Part shown: positions 32,440 through 44,123 of the stretch, piece by piece | Layout: the number at the start of each line of letters is the position of its first letter | How positions within the stretch are numbered: the stretch's first letter is position 1 | Assembly: GCA_963920635.1 (NCBI GenBank) | Contig: OY987299.1 | Location: forward strand, 128,957,373-129,021,372 | Origin: Pseudeuparius sepicola | Taxonomy: Eukaryota; Arthropoda; Insecta; Coleoptera; Anthribidae | DNA: 64,000 bases | Reading direction: 5' to 3' | The notes under the pieces: model-generated | Told to the model about the DNA's origin: nothing | The model's input: the letters and a program-made list of their open reading frames with translations, nothing else | The model's database searches: none | Program-made: the position numbers and the translations under genes

Positions 32440-32839
32440 AACCTTTATTGTTTTGGTGGTCAGGAAACCACAAGGATAGGTGGGAGTGACAGGCAATTTC
32501 CGCTCGCTTTTCCTCTCTGCTCGTCGTCGAGACAACAAGTGCGGTACTGATTCAGCTTATGCACGTTTGATTTTTCCTTCGGAATTTTTCAATCTTTGTT
32601 CATCGTGCATAGGTTTCATCTTTTAATAGCGTGATTTAGTGTAAAAAAGACTGTTATCATTAAGTTTTGCGTGCTAGGCTGATATTTTGGTTTTCTTTTA
32701 TTTTTCATGTGACCACGCCGGAGTTTCGTCGGTCGTCTTAGGTTTTCCACGGACCAAGCGGTCTCGAGGACACCGTTGAAGGCTGAGCAGCGAAGGTTGG
32801 TAGCGTTTGGTTTTGGCTGCGAGAACACAACAATTTGGG
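32440..32839 (+). other. Possible untranslated exon ending at a splice donor
   Basis: A GC-richer stretch ends AATTTGGG-GTGAGT near 32840, a good 5' splice site. Frames on the minus strand are by-products. No promoter element is obvious. Confidence 0.2.
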
Positions 32840-32980
32840 GTGAGTATTTTTAGATTTTTTTCATTTTTTTGAATATTGGCTTTGCCTTTATTTGTCCAAT
32901 ATGTAACAGATATAACAAGGAGGGTTTTTCGGTTATGGACACTCGTATAGACTCGCAGATAACTAATTAAAAATCCAAGC

Positions 32981-33007
32981 TTTCGCATAATATATATGCT
33001 TCATCAG
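32981..33007 (-). ncRNA. Hammerhead-like core in the left inverted repeat of PLE-3
   Basis: On the minus strand: CTGATGA, a stem of GCATA with TATGC, then GAAA. It is the inverted copy of the core at 34385-34411. Confidence 0.5.
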
Positions 33008-33140
33008 GCTACAAAATGAAATAATATGGGTACAATTTGATCACTTAAGACTAAATTTGAATCAGAACTTACCAAAGTTAGAAAAAATATTACTATGATT
33101 GTAAAAATAGCGTAAATTAATTGTATATGCGGGGAAAAAG

Positions 33141-34055
33141 TTGTTAAATATCAAGTTGATTTATAATGATTGTGATATTCAATTTACAATTGAAATTGAA
33201 AACGATAAAAAATTACCATTCTTAGATTTATGTTTAATTCATAATCATGATAATGCAATTATCACAGATTGGTTTATTAAACCATTATCATTTAAAAGAG
33301 TTCTTAATTTTGATTCTTTACATAAAAAATCCCAAAAAATTTCTATTATTAAATCAATAAAACATAGAATCACCCATTTATCACATAAGAGTTTTTGGAA
33401 TAAAAATTTTAATCTAGCAAGAAAATTACTTTTAGATAATGGTTATCCCTTAAAAATTATAAATGCTGTATTATATAATAGTCCAAATTTTAATTCTGAT
33501 AATTTAATTAATAATCCTATATTATCTGTTGACGATAATAATGACAATACTTTAATTCATAGTTATAATATTCCATTTGTTCCCGGACTTTTTCAAAAAC
33601 TTTCCAAGATTTTATCTAATAATACCATACAAATTATTCCTTTCTATCTCAAAACAACTTCATTTCTATTTAATAAAGTCAAAGATAAAACTCCTATCAC
33701 CAATTTTTCTAATTTAGTTTATAAAGTTCATTGTTTAAGTTGTTCAGGTACATATGTTGGACAAACTAAAAATTATTTAAGAAATCGTATGAATGATCAT
33801 AAAAGAGATTGTAATCATAATAATAATCATACAGCTTTATCAAATCACCATAGTTTAACCAATCATAATTTCGATTTAACTAAACCATTAGTCCTTAATC
33901 TTGAACAAAATTATCAAAAAAGACTCATAAAAGAATCTATTTTTATTAATTATGATCCTAATTCAATAAATTTTCGTACCGACGTAATTAATCTAAGCGT
34001 AATTTATTCTAATTTGATTTCTTCTATCCCTAACAAAATTACTACTCAAAATTAA
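33141..34055 (+). CDS. PLE-3 partial ORF: RT thumb plus GIY-YIG nuclease
   Basis: The open frame of about 304 codons has no natural ATG start (it opens with TTG inside the left repeat), so the protein is 5' truncated. KLPFLDLCLIHNHDNAI (about 24-40) and IPFVPGLFQKLSKIL (about 144-158) are PLE landmarks. LVYKVHCLSCSGTYVGQTKN (about 192-211) with R214/R216 and H220 forms the GIY-YIG domain, and FRTDVINLSVIYSNL (278-292) is the usual end. The catalytic reverse transcriptase is absent. The lack of shifts suggests a younger copy than PLE-1 or PLE-2. Confidence 0.85.
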   Translation: MLNIKLIYNDCDIQFTIEIENDKKLPFLDLCLIHNHDNAIITDWFIKPLSFKRVLNFDSLHKKSQKISIIKSIKHRITHLSHKSFWNKNFNLARKLLLDNGYPLKIINAVLYNSPNFNSDNLINNPILSVDDNNDNTLIHSYNIPFVPGLFQKLSKILSNNTIQIIPFYLKTTSFLFNKVKDKTPITNFSNLVYKVHCLSCSGTYVGQTKNYLRNRMNDHKRDCNHNNNHTALSNHHSLTNHNFDLTKPLVLNLEQNYQKRLIKESIFINYDPNSINFRTDVINLSVIYSNLISSIPNKITTQN

Positions 34056-34384
34056 AAATTAAAATTTAAAATTACCTATAATTAATATGCTATACAAAAT
34101 ATATATATACCTAATTAGAATTTTTGAATTTTTCATAGCTCTGTTCGACTTAATATATTGACCCCTCTTATTTTTCACACCTTTTACCTTTTTTATTATT
34201 GTATGACATTTTTGCAAATCTGACTTTATAAATCAACTTGATATTTAACAACTTTTTCCCCGCATATACAATTAATTTACGCTATTTTTACAATCATAGT
34301 AATATTTTTTCTAACTTTGGTAAGTTCTGATTCAAATTTAGTCTTAAGTGATCAAATTGTACCCATATTATTTCATTTTGTAGC

Positions 34385-34411
34385 CTGATGAAGCATATAT
34401 ATTATGCGAAA
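34385..34411 (+). ncRNA. Hammerhead-like core in the right inverted repeat of PLE-3
   Basis: Canonical CTGATGA is followed by a 5-bp stem (GCATA/TATGC) and GAAA. The following AGCTT...AAG could make a short stem III, but the base after it does not fit the usual cleavage site, so activity is uncertain. Confidence 0.55.
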
Positions 34412-34587
34412 GCTTGCATAAGTTGGATTTTTAATTAGTTATCTGCGAGTCTATACTTTGCCGTCTTTGCGAAAAATATCTCACCACCAGATTGGCTGTA
34501 CCTTTGGGGACCACTAGCTATCGGCTGATCGCCTTATCAGACCGTTATTATTGATATTTTAATATTAAATTTTGTGGTGAAAGGAAC

Positions 34588-34893
34588 TCACCGTTTTCGA
34601 TTCAGTAGCTCGGAGTATTTACTATATCGTTTTGGAGTATTTTTATTATTCTTTTGCACTAAATCAGCCGCTTTCTGTGTACCGTAGCCTTGTTGGTTAT
34701 ATGACAAATTGTTTTTTATATTCCTATTAAAGTCTTGAGTAGAGAAGAAGCCTGATTTTTTTTCTGTTATCTGCTGATCAAATTTCAGTAATTTTTGGTT
34801 AATATTTAAATTGATTACATTTGTTTTTCTATTAAGTGTCAAGGAAATCAAGTTCTTATTGTACAATACAGCAGTACAAGCTTTTATATTGCA
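34588..34893 (-). other. Open frame ending at a splice-donor-like site
   Basis: The frame reads NLISLTLNRKTNVINLN, KSGFFSTQDFNRNIKNN and YSKYSELLNRKR, ending beside AAAACG-GTGAGT. No ATG; a stop lies just upstream. Composition is protein-like (K, N, Q rich). It may be a host exon or an unrecognised transposon part. Confidence 0.28.
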
Positions 34894-35674
34894 TCATGTT
34901 TTAACCATTTTTCTCAAGTCAGGAATATCACAATTTGATTGTCGATTTTTACGTATAGTTTATAATTTGTTGGAAATTACTTAGGCTGTCACTGTGCACA
35001 GTTGTATTATTATAATATAAAATTTCACCATTATTACATAGCTATTATACCTAGTTGAACTCTGTAAAAGCCACCGGCTTATTTTCTGAGTGTTAGAACA
35101 GACACTGTGGTTTTGATTTCTCTTTACATGTAACCACACCAACAAGGGAAGGACTACGCATTGCAGCACCACCACCAACCAACCACGATCGTACCATATT
35201 GGTACCTGTTGCAGCACACCACGGAACCCCACTCAAAACCCACGACCTGCCTCCAGCGAGAGCTAGCTGTGGAAGTGCACACCGTATCCAAAGGAGTCTG
35301 GGTGACGTTGTTCTAACAAGTGCAATTTTATATAAAGAACTTTCTAACGATAATTTTAGCTAACTTTTAAAAAATAGTTGTTGTAAAAAGCTGAGCGATT
35401 TCCTACAGACTTGTAACCCGTAACTCGAAAAGTTATCATTAAATCTTGTAATTTTTAATTGTCTTGTTTTATTTGAAATCCATCTTCTGTACTCAGTTTC
35501 TGTTATATATATAAAAAAAAGTATAATTATCTGGCGACCAACAATCAGAGCCGTTTAGTCATAAGTACTTAAAGCAGGGCGTATACTTACTATAATATTA
35601 GTAAAAATCATTCATTCATTTGTGTATGTAAGACAAAAACAATAAAGCCTAAATAAATTTACCACACACAGTAG

Positions 35675-35830
35675 GCGATAACGTTACACAAGATTCAACG
35701 TGTTATTCGAACCAAATCAGACACACTTGGCGCCGCCAAAGGTGTCGACAAAACAAAACACGAAATTGAGACGCTTGTTAGACAGATAGACATTGCTGGC
35801 ATAGCCTGCTTCGTTTGGTGGAACTTCTAA
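35675..35830 (+). other. Short open frame, possible protein relic
   Basis: Reads RVIRTKSDTLGAAKGVD, then HEIETLVRQIDIAGIACF, to TAA at 35828-35830. No start codon or family identified. The rest of 34900-36150 shows nothing supportable. Confidence 0.18.
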
Positions 35831-36179
35831 GAATAATTTCGCAAATTTTCGGATCAATTTAAAGCGTCAAATTTCATCCTTGTGGTGGACAATGTTGATA
35901 GCCATTGTCGGTCCGGAAATCTCTTTTGCCACAACTGGATTGTTTCTTGTGCAGGTTGCTTGGTTCTTCTTGAATCACATATACTTAATTCAGATCTATA
36001 CCGACCAATTCAGAACAAATTAGTATTTCCTTTATCAACAAATATGAACCAGTTTCTATAAAAATTTTTGAGCCCTTATTAGGCCATCATTTATTAGAAT
36101 TTGGATTTTATTATTAAATCGTTATTCCATTATGAAATATAAAACGATAATATTGATGTGAATAATTTTAAATAGCCAA

Positions 36180-36530
36180 CGCTTATGTTGCGTGCGTGCT
36201 TGCAAGCGCATAAAAAGCCAGAAAATATTAATGTTGCCGCACATAACTGTTGGCTTGGATATAATTATTAATTATGGCTTTACGTGTCATATATGGCGAT
36301 GCGTGCGAAAAATTTATATCATTTATTTTTTCTAAATCACCCGATTTTATCCAAATCTGCCTAAAGGCCGACCTTTAAAATTGCCCAGATAAGCGATTTA
36401 TGCAAAACAGACCTCCAGTTACTTCTTTATTAAAACTAAACGGTTGAGTAATTTAATTCAGCTGAAACATTTCAAAATAGACGTATTTAATTTAATTAAT
36501 TTAATTAATTTTCGGCCCTCTGAACTTCTC
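36180..36530. other. Non-coding stretch rich in homeodomain-type words
   Basis: ATAATTATTAATTATGGC and TTTAATTAATTTAATTAATT occur beside CG-containing words such as GGCGATGCGTGCG. No ORF. Possible regulatory DNA. Confidence 0.3.
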
Positions 36531-37083
36531 AAAGGTTATTAATGTATTAATAAGGAATTCTCTCTTATTTCTGGAAAACACGACGTCATTTCGTTATCCT
36601 GCAACGAAACTCAACGTTTGCTAAATAATTGATCAAAGGAAGGTCGTAAACAAAGACAGTGGCTTAGGTAAACTAAACACTGTCTATCGGTCTCTATAAA
36701 TTTGGGAACTTACCTAAAATGAAGCTTTGATAAGGTCGCAATTAATGTATCATCCATGCATCTCCGAATGCCCTTCGGCCTCTCTCTACAATAGCATCTT
36801 AAACAAAAAGCATAACCTCTCATTTTACTCACGCAAATGTTACTGGTTTCCATAATTTTGCAGGAACTGCTTAAGATTCATAAGAAAGAAACCAAGCGAA
36901 CCAGAATGCGTCTCTGGGGAGTCCCGGCCAACCGAAGAAGCTGCATTCTCAAGAATTCCTCGGCTGACCGCACAATTAGAATTATGACCGAATTTGGATT
37001 ACGTCACAACGTAAACTAACCGACTCAGATTTAGAACATTCGCAGATCCGCTGGAGATGATTCCGTCTCAGGTTTTGGAAGAC

Positions 37084-37121
37084 TATATATACAGGATCGC
37101 CTGGAGAGAAGTCCGGCAGTC
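37084..37121 (+). promoter_or_regulatory. Candidate core promoter A
   Basis: TATATATA at 37084 precedes GGCAGTCATT (A at 37118) by about 34 bp. GCAGTC fits the arthropod initiator. Upstream, 36864-37019 follows a TTTTGCAG acceptor-like site and stays open for about 50 codons, without recognisable family. Confidence 0.3.
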
Positions 37122-37340
37122 ATTTTCGACCCAGTTCGCAATATTGTCAACAAAGTGACATCTGTGGACCGATGACCAAACCATTCAAACTCATTTCTAC
37201 TAAATCAAAACAAGTAAAGATAACATTATACAAATTTATAAATACAGGGGACAATTAATAACAAAACATACAAGGATTGTTCAATAAGATAAACACTAGA
37301 TAGATCGAAGTCCAAACGCTAAGTCGGCAAAATCTGCTAG

Positions 37341-37376
37341 TATAAATTCGGCACCGGCCACAAGCTGGGCATCAGT
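37341..37376 (+). promoter_or_regulatory. Candidate core promoter B
   Basis: TATAAATTCGG at 37341 precedes GCATCAGTAAG (A at 37374) by 33 bp. TATAAA plus TCAGT is the standard insect TATA/Inr pair. The LTR of a retrotransposon is an alternative; no second copy is in the window. Confidence 0.4.
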
Positions 37377-37757
37377 AAGCCCCGCTTATTAGCAGCTACT
37401 TGATCACAGACCACCCTCGGTGGTCTGACCTGGCAATGGATCCCGCTGGAGTAGCCTCCTTGTTCAGGCCGGGCTCCGCGGGGCAGACGACAGCGCCCTG
37501 GGCACTGTTGAAGTCGTCAGTGGGTCAGCAGCGGCACCGCGCCGTCGGGTCAAGGGCGCAGCTCGCGCCCCAGTCACTTTCACGTACTATCGGTCGCGTC
37601 GGTCCACAGTTCGCGCTACCCCCGCCATGGTCCATTGGTCCAGATACTGTTAGAGGCATATCTGTGAGTGGAAGAATGACCCTACTGTGTACCTGCTGTC
37701 TTCTTCAATCTGCGCTTCGCGACTCCCGCACCCAGTGATCCCGGCAAGCCGTGAAGG
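37377..37757 (+). other. GC-rich possible first exon downstream of promoter B
   Basis: Very GC-rich DNA (CGGGCTCCGCGGGGC, GGCACCGCGCCGTCGGG) ends near GTGAAG-GTCAGT, a donor-like site at about 37757. A 112-codon frame (37400-37738) has no family likeness, so the segment may be untranslated. Confidence 0.3.
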
Positions 37758-37799
37758 TCAGTCCAACCCTCCGGCACACACAAGTAGTGTTGTGACAAT

Positions 37800-39430
37800 A
37801 TTATTCGGTACGACGAAGTGGGGAGACGACATGCTTGAATGTTTTTTATGGTATGGATACAAAAGCAGTTTGTCGATGTCACGCGTCCAATACAAAAATA
37901 GGAGCCGAGTCATACAGGGCGATCCTGTATGTATGAAAAAACTTCATTTTTAAAAGTCAGATCTCGCATATTCCGGATCTAATAACAAATTTGAATTGCA
38001 GAAATATTTCGATATATCCATAGATCCGCCCAAAATCTAGTGTCGGTTTGAAACTGACGGAAATTTGCATGAAAATGAACGTTGACAAAAATCCGTCGAT
38101 ATACTCTTTCCACGAGTTTGAATTTACATTTTTTTCAAAGCAGAGTTTGCATTCTTTTTAGAAACGAAAAATGCGATTTTTGTGAAAAACTTTGAACATG
38201 AAATTTAAAGGAAGATTCCTACATAGTAAAAAATTTTGAGTGGAATTTCAAATTGCACTAATTATTAATGAAAAATTAGTCAAAACGCTCTGCATGGTTA
38301 ATTTGAACTACATATTGCTTGACTAATATTTTATATGGGTGTATATTTTTATTTCAATAGATTAGTGATTAGTAGATAGGTACCTATAGGGACTAGGGAC
38401 CCATATAAAAATTATTTTTTTGCTTTGAATTCATATTTCCGTTGAAAAATCTCTTATGTAAGATTTAATAATATTTATTATTTATTTGGGGCATTCGTTG
38501 TATAATTCAAAATAACTAATTATTTATTGAAAAAATTGAAAGTTTCAAAAAATGTAATTTTTTCGGCAGTGAAGTAGCCCATTATTGTACAATTTTTTCA
38601 ATAAGTAGATCTTGGCAAAATGTAAACATCAAATAGACGCGGAGCCATCGCCCGTCAAAAGTGGCCAAATATTCAAAACCTGGCCAATCAAGGCCCATTT
38701 CAATTTTCGTACACATTGCGAAATTGTTACCTAGCAGCGCATCTTTAAGTATGAATATTTTAGTAGGTTTGAATATGAATCTATTTTACATAGAGGCTGC
38801 ACAACAGGCACCAGTTTGGATTTTCTGACAGAAAGTGCCGTGTCTCGTCATACTTGACATAGGTAGAGCAATCGTCTAAGCCAAGCAATGCTGCGCTTAG
38901 TCGGTTCATGGACGGATGAATCATTATGATTATTTTTTCGACTAATAAAACATTTTTTCCCTATTTAAAAAAAATATAATATGTACCTCGGCACGTGTTT
39001 ATTTACTAACTAAATTCCACCTGTGTAATAAAAAGTTGAACTTCAGTGCCTTGGTACATAAATAACTATTTTAGTGTAATTTTTCACAATTTGAAAATTA
39101 AAGGTACTTTATTGACGATGATTTTTTATACAATTTTGCTTTTAAGAACACATACCTAATCTATCCTTTTTTATTATTATTTATTCGCTTTCTTGTCCTC
39201 CCGATGAGCATTTAAGTCCGTAAAATGCTTGTTTTTGGCCCAGTCCCTAAACGAATGAATGACAGGACAAAATTATCAAATAAACAAACTTGTTGCTACG
39301 ATATCAATTTCTAAGCAAACTTTTTCGAACATTATGATTTCGAAAATTATATAAAGTTTGCAAATTTAAACGTTCAGAAGAATTGTAAAAAGCGTATAAC
39401 AAAATTTTGGCGGCGTATGACAAAAAAAGT
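37800..39430. other. No gene seen
   Basis: AT-rich. One block (38060-38130) resembles 46265-46345 (TTTGCATGAAAATGAA, then CGTCGAT), indicating another low-copy repeat. Nothing else supportable. Confidence 0.45.
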
Positions 39431-39520
39431 GTTTGTCACACGTACCGAAATGAAGTTTTTCAGGACTCATCTGCAATGATTCGTCCTGAAAAACTTCATT
39501 TTAGGTACTTGTAACAAAAA
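39431..39520. repeat. Long hairpin, about 26-bp perfect-like stem
   Basis: GAAATGAAGTTTTTCAGGAC (39446-39466 region) pairs with GTCCTGAAAAACTTCATTTT across a 16-base loop; pairing continues outward through GTACC/GGTAC. Could be a MITE remnant or small-RNA-like hairpin. Confidence 0.6.
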
Positions 39521-39984
39521 TAACTATTTCAGAAAAAAAAATTAAACGGATTGATATATTATTGGTGGGCAGGTATAACAATTTTCTATTTAAAATATGT
39601 CAGGTGAAGAGAAACTAAAATAAATCCGAAATTTGCCATGTCTCTGTCATAACCTCATCAAGATATTTAAAATCCATTGCAAACTTTCAAACAAGAAAGC
39701 AGAAAGCAATAAAATATAATGATTATTGCATAAGCCCCATGTTTTTCGAATCTTTATCGAGCTAGGAAAAAGTATTTTATACTTTTTAGTCTCCTTTTAT
39801 ATTATGTTATTATATTTTATTATACTTTCGCCCGTTTTAAAAGCGCAGTATATTAAAAAATAGACTTAAATTTTGTTGGATATCTTATTAGTTTAAAAAC
39901 ATGGTTAAATAACAATTCGTTTGAATATTATTTCTAAACGGAATAAATGAACTCATTATTGAGGATTTCTGCCTCTATATTGGG

Positions 39985-42726
39985 TTTGTTCCCCAGGAAG
40001 GAGTCAAAGCTTTATACAGTGTGGATAGAAATTGTGGAATATTGCTTATATTTCTTAAAATATTCCTCATATAAAAAACATGTTTTAATGAAAGTGTTAG
40101 GGGAAATTATTTCTCGTTTAGTGATATCAAGCAATCTTTCGTAGCACAAAAAATGTGGTTGCCATGGTAACCGACTTGATTTTTTTAAATGGCACCATAT
40201 ACTTTTCTGGTGAAAATGTATACATTGGAACTTTCTGAATACGATACAATACAATTTTAAAGGGGTCGCATAAGAAAAAAACACAAAAAAATAAGTTTTC
40301 TATTATGCTATTGACAATGTTTTATCAAAATAATTATTAACATCAAGTTAGCCATAATAGACATGCCAAAATCAGAACAATGCGAAACTGTCACTAGCTG
40401 CGTGTAACTGTGTACATTGTTACACTAAACGTACTTGTTTTACTCAATTTTCTGTGCACTTAAGTACTTAGTATGTTAACCTGTATTCTTTCCGTTTCAC
40501 TTAATTCAAGCGCCATTATAACTTACTGAGGACTTAAGTACACAGAAAATGGAGTAAAAAAGTACGTTTACTGTAACAATGCACACAATTACAAGCAACT
40601 GACAGCTAGTGACAGTTTTCCAATGTTCTGATTCTGGCATGGCTAACTTGATGTTAATAATTATTTTGATAAACATTGTCAATAGCATAATAGAAAACTT
40701 ATTTTTTTTGTATTTTTTTCTTATGCGACCCCATTAAAATTGTATTGTATCGTATTCAGAAAGTTCCAATATATCAATTTTCACCAAAAAACGTATATGG
40801 TGCCATTTAAAAAAATCAAGTCGGTTACCATGGCAACCACATTTTTTGTGCTACGAAAAATTGCTTGATATCACTAAACGGGAAACAATTTCCCCTAACA
40901 CTTTTATTAAATCAAGTTTTTCATATGAGGAATATTTTAGGAAATATAAGCAATATTCCACAATTTCTATCCACACTCTATATGTGAATTATAAAGCATG
41001 TGAGACGGAAATCGCCTGGAGAAGTAACTAAGTTTTGACAATATTTTTGAGAGTATCTATGTGTATTTAGATACTTTTTCGAGTTAATATACTTAGCTGT
41101 GCGGCATGTGGCACTTCCCTGACCGCCAAAACTAAATTGTTTGAGGACAATAAGTCATTGAAAAGTAATTTTGCAATTTAAATTTATTTTTGAGGCCATA
41201 CACCAAAGTGGCATAGGCGTTTGTGTAGGTACCTACTTCTTCATAATTGAAAATTTAAAATTAGGATTTCTGCCTCGATTAGTTTGTCGAAACAACTCAA
41301 GAGACTGTCCCGGCCGAGCGTTAAACACAAATTTGCTTCTTCCTGAGGTTCTTCATTCAAAGGTTCCAACAACAGTTCTGAACCAGTTTTGTTTTGTGTA
41401 AAACGCTCAATTTTGAAATTATTTCTCGTTTAGTGATATCAAGAAATCTTTCGTAGCACAAAAAATGTGGTTGCCATGGTAACCGATTTAATTTTTTTAA
41501 ATGGCACCATATACTTTTTTGGTGAAAATGTATACATTGGAACTTTCTGAATACGATACAATACAATTTTAAAGGGGTCGCATAAGAAAAAAACACAAAA
41601 AAATAAGTTTTCTATTATGCTATTGACAATGTTTTATCAAAATAATTATTAACATCAAGTTAGCCATAATAGCCATGCCAAAATCAGAACAATGCGAAAC
41701 TGTCACTAGCTGCGTGTAACTGTGTACATTGTTACACTAAACGTACTTGTTTTACTCAATTTTCTGTGTACTTAAGTACTTAGTATGTTAACCTGTATTC
41801 TTTCCGTTTCACTTAATTCAAGCGCCATTATAACTTACTAAGTACTTAAGTACACAGAAAATGGAGTAAAAAAGTACGTTTACTGTAACAATGCACACAA
41901 TTACAAGCAACTGACAGCTAGTGACAGTTTTCCATTGTTCTGATTCTGGCATGGCTAACTTGATGTTAATAATTATTTTGATAAACATTGTCAATAGCAT
42001 AATAGAAAACTTATTTTTTTTGTATTTTTTTCTTATGCGACCCCATTAAAATTGTATTGTATCGTATTCAGAAAGTTCCAATATATCAATTTTCACCAAA
42101 AAACGTATATGGTGCCATTTAAAAAAATCAAGTCGGTTACCATGGCAACCACATTTTTTGTGCTACGAAAAATTGCTTGATATCACTAAACGGGAAACAA
42201 TTTCCCCTAACACTTTTATTAAATCAAGTTTTTCATATGAGGAATATTTTAGGAAATATAAGCAATATTCCACAATTTCTATCCACACTCTATATGTGAA
42301 TTATAAAGCATGTGAGACGGAAATCGCCTGGAGAAGTAACTAAGTTTTGACAATATTTTTGAGAGTATCTATGTGTATTTAGATACTTTTTCGAGTTAAT
42401 ATACTTAGCTGTGCGGCATGTGGCACTTCCTGACCGCCAAAACTAAATTGTTTGAGGACAATAAGTCATTGAAAAGTAATTTTGCAATTTAAATTTATTT
42501 TTGAGGCCCTACACCAAAGTGGCATAGGCGTTTGTGTAGGTACCTACTTCTTCATAATTGAAAATTTAAAATTAGGATTTCTGCCTCGATTAGTTTGTCG
42601 AAACAACTCAAGAGACTGTCCCGGCCGAGCGTTAAACACAAATTTGCTCCTTCCTGAGGTTCTTTATTCAAAGGTTCCAACAACAGTTCTGAACCAGTTT
42701 TGTTTTGTGTAAAACGCTCAATTTTG
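39985..42726. repeat. Composite repeat with 1312-bp tandem duplication
   Basis: The unit 40103-41414 is repeated at 41415-42726 with offset 1312 (1311 after a one-base indel near 41128). Few substitutions are visible, for example AGACATG/AGCCATG and CTGAGGAC/CTAAGTAC. The unit joins part of the foldback below to the MITE also seen at 11904-12257 (GTGAGACGGAAATCGCC). Confidence 0.93.
40017..40978. mobile_element. Foldback element, CAGTGTGGATAG ends, inserted in the MITE
   Basis: Arms of about 465 bp (40017-40480, 40512-40978) begin CAGTGTGGATAGAAATTG and its complement (last base C for G). TA flanks both sides (40015-40016, 40979-40980). Comparison with the empty MITE at 11.9 kb, AAAGCTCTAT then ACGTGAGACGG, supports insertion into that sequence. 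Short frames on both strands are arm by-products. Confidence 0.85.
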
Positions 42727-42799
42727 ACATTTCATTCAAATTTTACTCAATCTGTTCGCTAAAAAACCGACCCATTCATACAAATAAAACCCGTCAGCT

Positions 42800-43960
42800 A
42801 ACTTCAACACTCCACAAATACAGTTAGGCACGAACTCAAATCTAACGGCCACTGTATTTTCCGTTGCAGTTATGGAAACAACGTTGAAATCGGGCGATAA
42901 ACCGCACCGCAACTTTCGGCATAGGTTTTATTTTTTGCCTCCGATCCGGGATTGTTTTGTCGATTCCGCATCGCGTGCGCTCCCGTTTTAACCGAAATGG
43001 GGCTCCATCGTACCCATCGCAAATTCCGCGTTCATGCGGGTCCACATACATCCATCACGTAGCTAATCAAAAAAATTGCGTGTTTATGAAACGCTCCTTG
43101 CCGGCAGGTTAAATATCTGGACGAAGCGCAAACGCTTTCAGCGATCCCCGAAAGTTTTTAAAAGTGCTTTGCGAGAATTTTATACTCCCGGCAACCCGTG
43201 TATTTGATTTAATTACGTGCCCATCCGCGTCGGCATAAATTTCGCTCAAAGAAGATCCCTGGCTCGAGATTTTGGGCTTATTTTTTGTTCGTGAAATGGG
43301 GAGTTCCTGCTTAAATTCCTTCGTTGTTAGTATTAAAATTAAATCAGCGTGTGTTTCAGGAAGGAGAAAACAAAAAGCTGCTTTCTAAACCCGCTTAAAA
43401 ATTTACGCAGTTACAAATAACCCCTTCTTACGAAACAGAGTTGTTATATACCTTCATCATGTTACCTTACTTAGCTCAAAGTATGTTTCTCAGAATCACT
43501 CCGGTTCCTGTCAGTTTTCGTCTCTCTGTGCTCTACTAATGACCTTATATTTCCTAACAGCCCACTTTGTGAATAGACCTGTAACTAAATTACCACCTCA
43601 AGTTGCGTGTGTTGCACAAAGCCCCAACATACCGCTTTTAAAATGTTTCACGCTGCCTTCGCCGGATGAAAGCACTGGCAAGGCATCAGACAGATTTACG
43701 CCGGCAGAAGTAAATCCTTTGGGGTCGTTCATAATTACGTAACAACCCGTTCCGCAGCCACTCGCGACACTTCGCTCGATTTTATGACAGTTTGCCGTTA
43801 AGTTCGGTAATTGCAGCAGTGGGAACTGTTCGCGCGCGCGCGTTGCGGTTTTTGCAATCGTTTATAATAGCGGCTGGCAGCCACGAAACAAAACGTGCCA
43901 GAACTTTCAATTTATCTTTCATAATAAAGCGTATTAGTTACGGTTCGGTGCAGCCTACAC
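42800..43960. other. Run of GC-richer islands, no credible ORF
   Basis: Blocks at 42840-43050, 43080-43270 and 43640-43940 contain CG-rich words (GCGCGCGCGCGTTGCGG, CTCCCGGCAACCCG) mixed with TTTAATTACG. Frames on both strands are unconvincing. Candidate conserved regulatory region. Confidence 0.35.
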
Positions 43961-43986
43961 AGCAAAGTCCTCTCCTCTCCTCTCTT

Positions 43987-44096
43987 CTCGTCTCGTCTCG
44001 TCTCGTCTCGTCTCGTCTCGTCTCGTCTCGTCTCGTCTCGTCTCGTCTCGTCTCGTCTCGTCTCGTCTCGTCTCGTCTCGTCTCGTCTCGTCTCGT
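43987..44096 (+). repeat. (TCTCG)n array, about 22 copies
   Basis: Uniform TCTCG repeats that grade through TCTCC into the next array. Confidence 0.97.
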
Positions 44097-44123
44097 CTCC
44101 TCTCGTCTCCTCTATTCTCCCGC

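Larger units (their letters stand above)
32946..34455 (+). mobile_element. PLE-3 fragment between inverted terminal repeats
   Basis: Inverted repeats of about 220 bp, 32946-33165 and 34226-34455, share TATAGACTCGCAGATAAC, the hammerhead-like core, and TGCGGGGAAAAAGTTG. They enclose the 5'-truncated PLE ORF. Terminal repeats in inverted orientation are a known arrangement in Penelope-like elements. The right copy has about 10 extra bases (ACTTATGCA-like) beside the core. Confidence 0.85.

Noticed and set aside
34981..35232. 83-codon minus frame with one hydrophobic stretch
   Set aside because: No splice sites, family likeness or protein-like tail; a single hydrophobic run is weak evidence.
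40012..42343. Repeated 60-90-codon frames on both strands
   Set aside because: They arise from the inverted arms of the foldback element and recur with the 1312-bp duplication.
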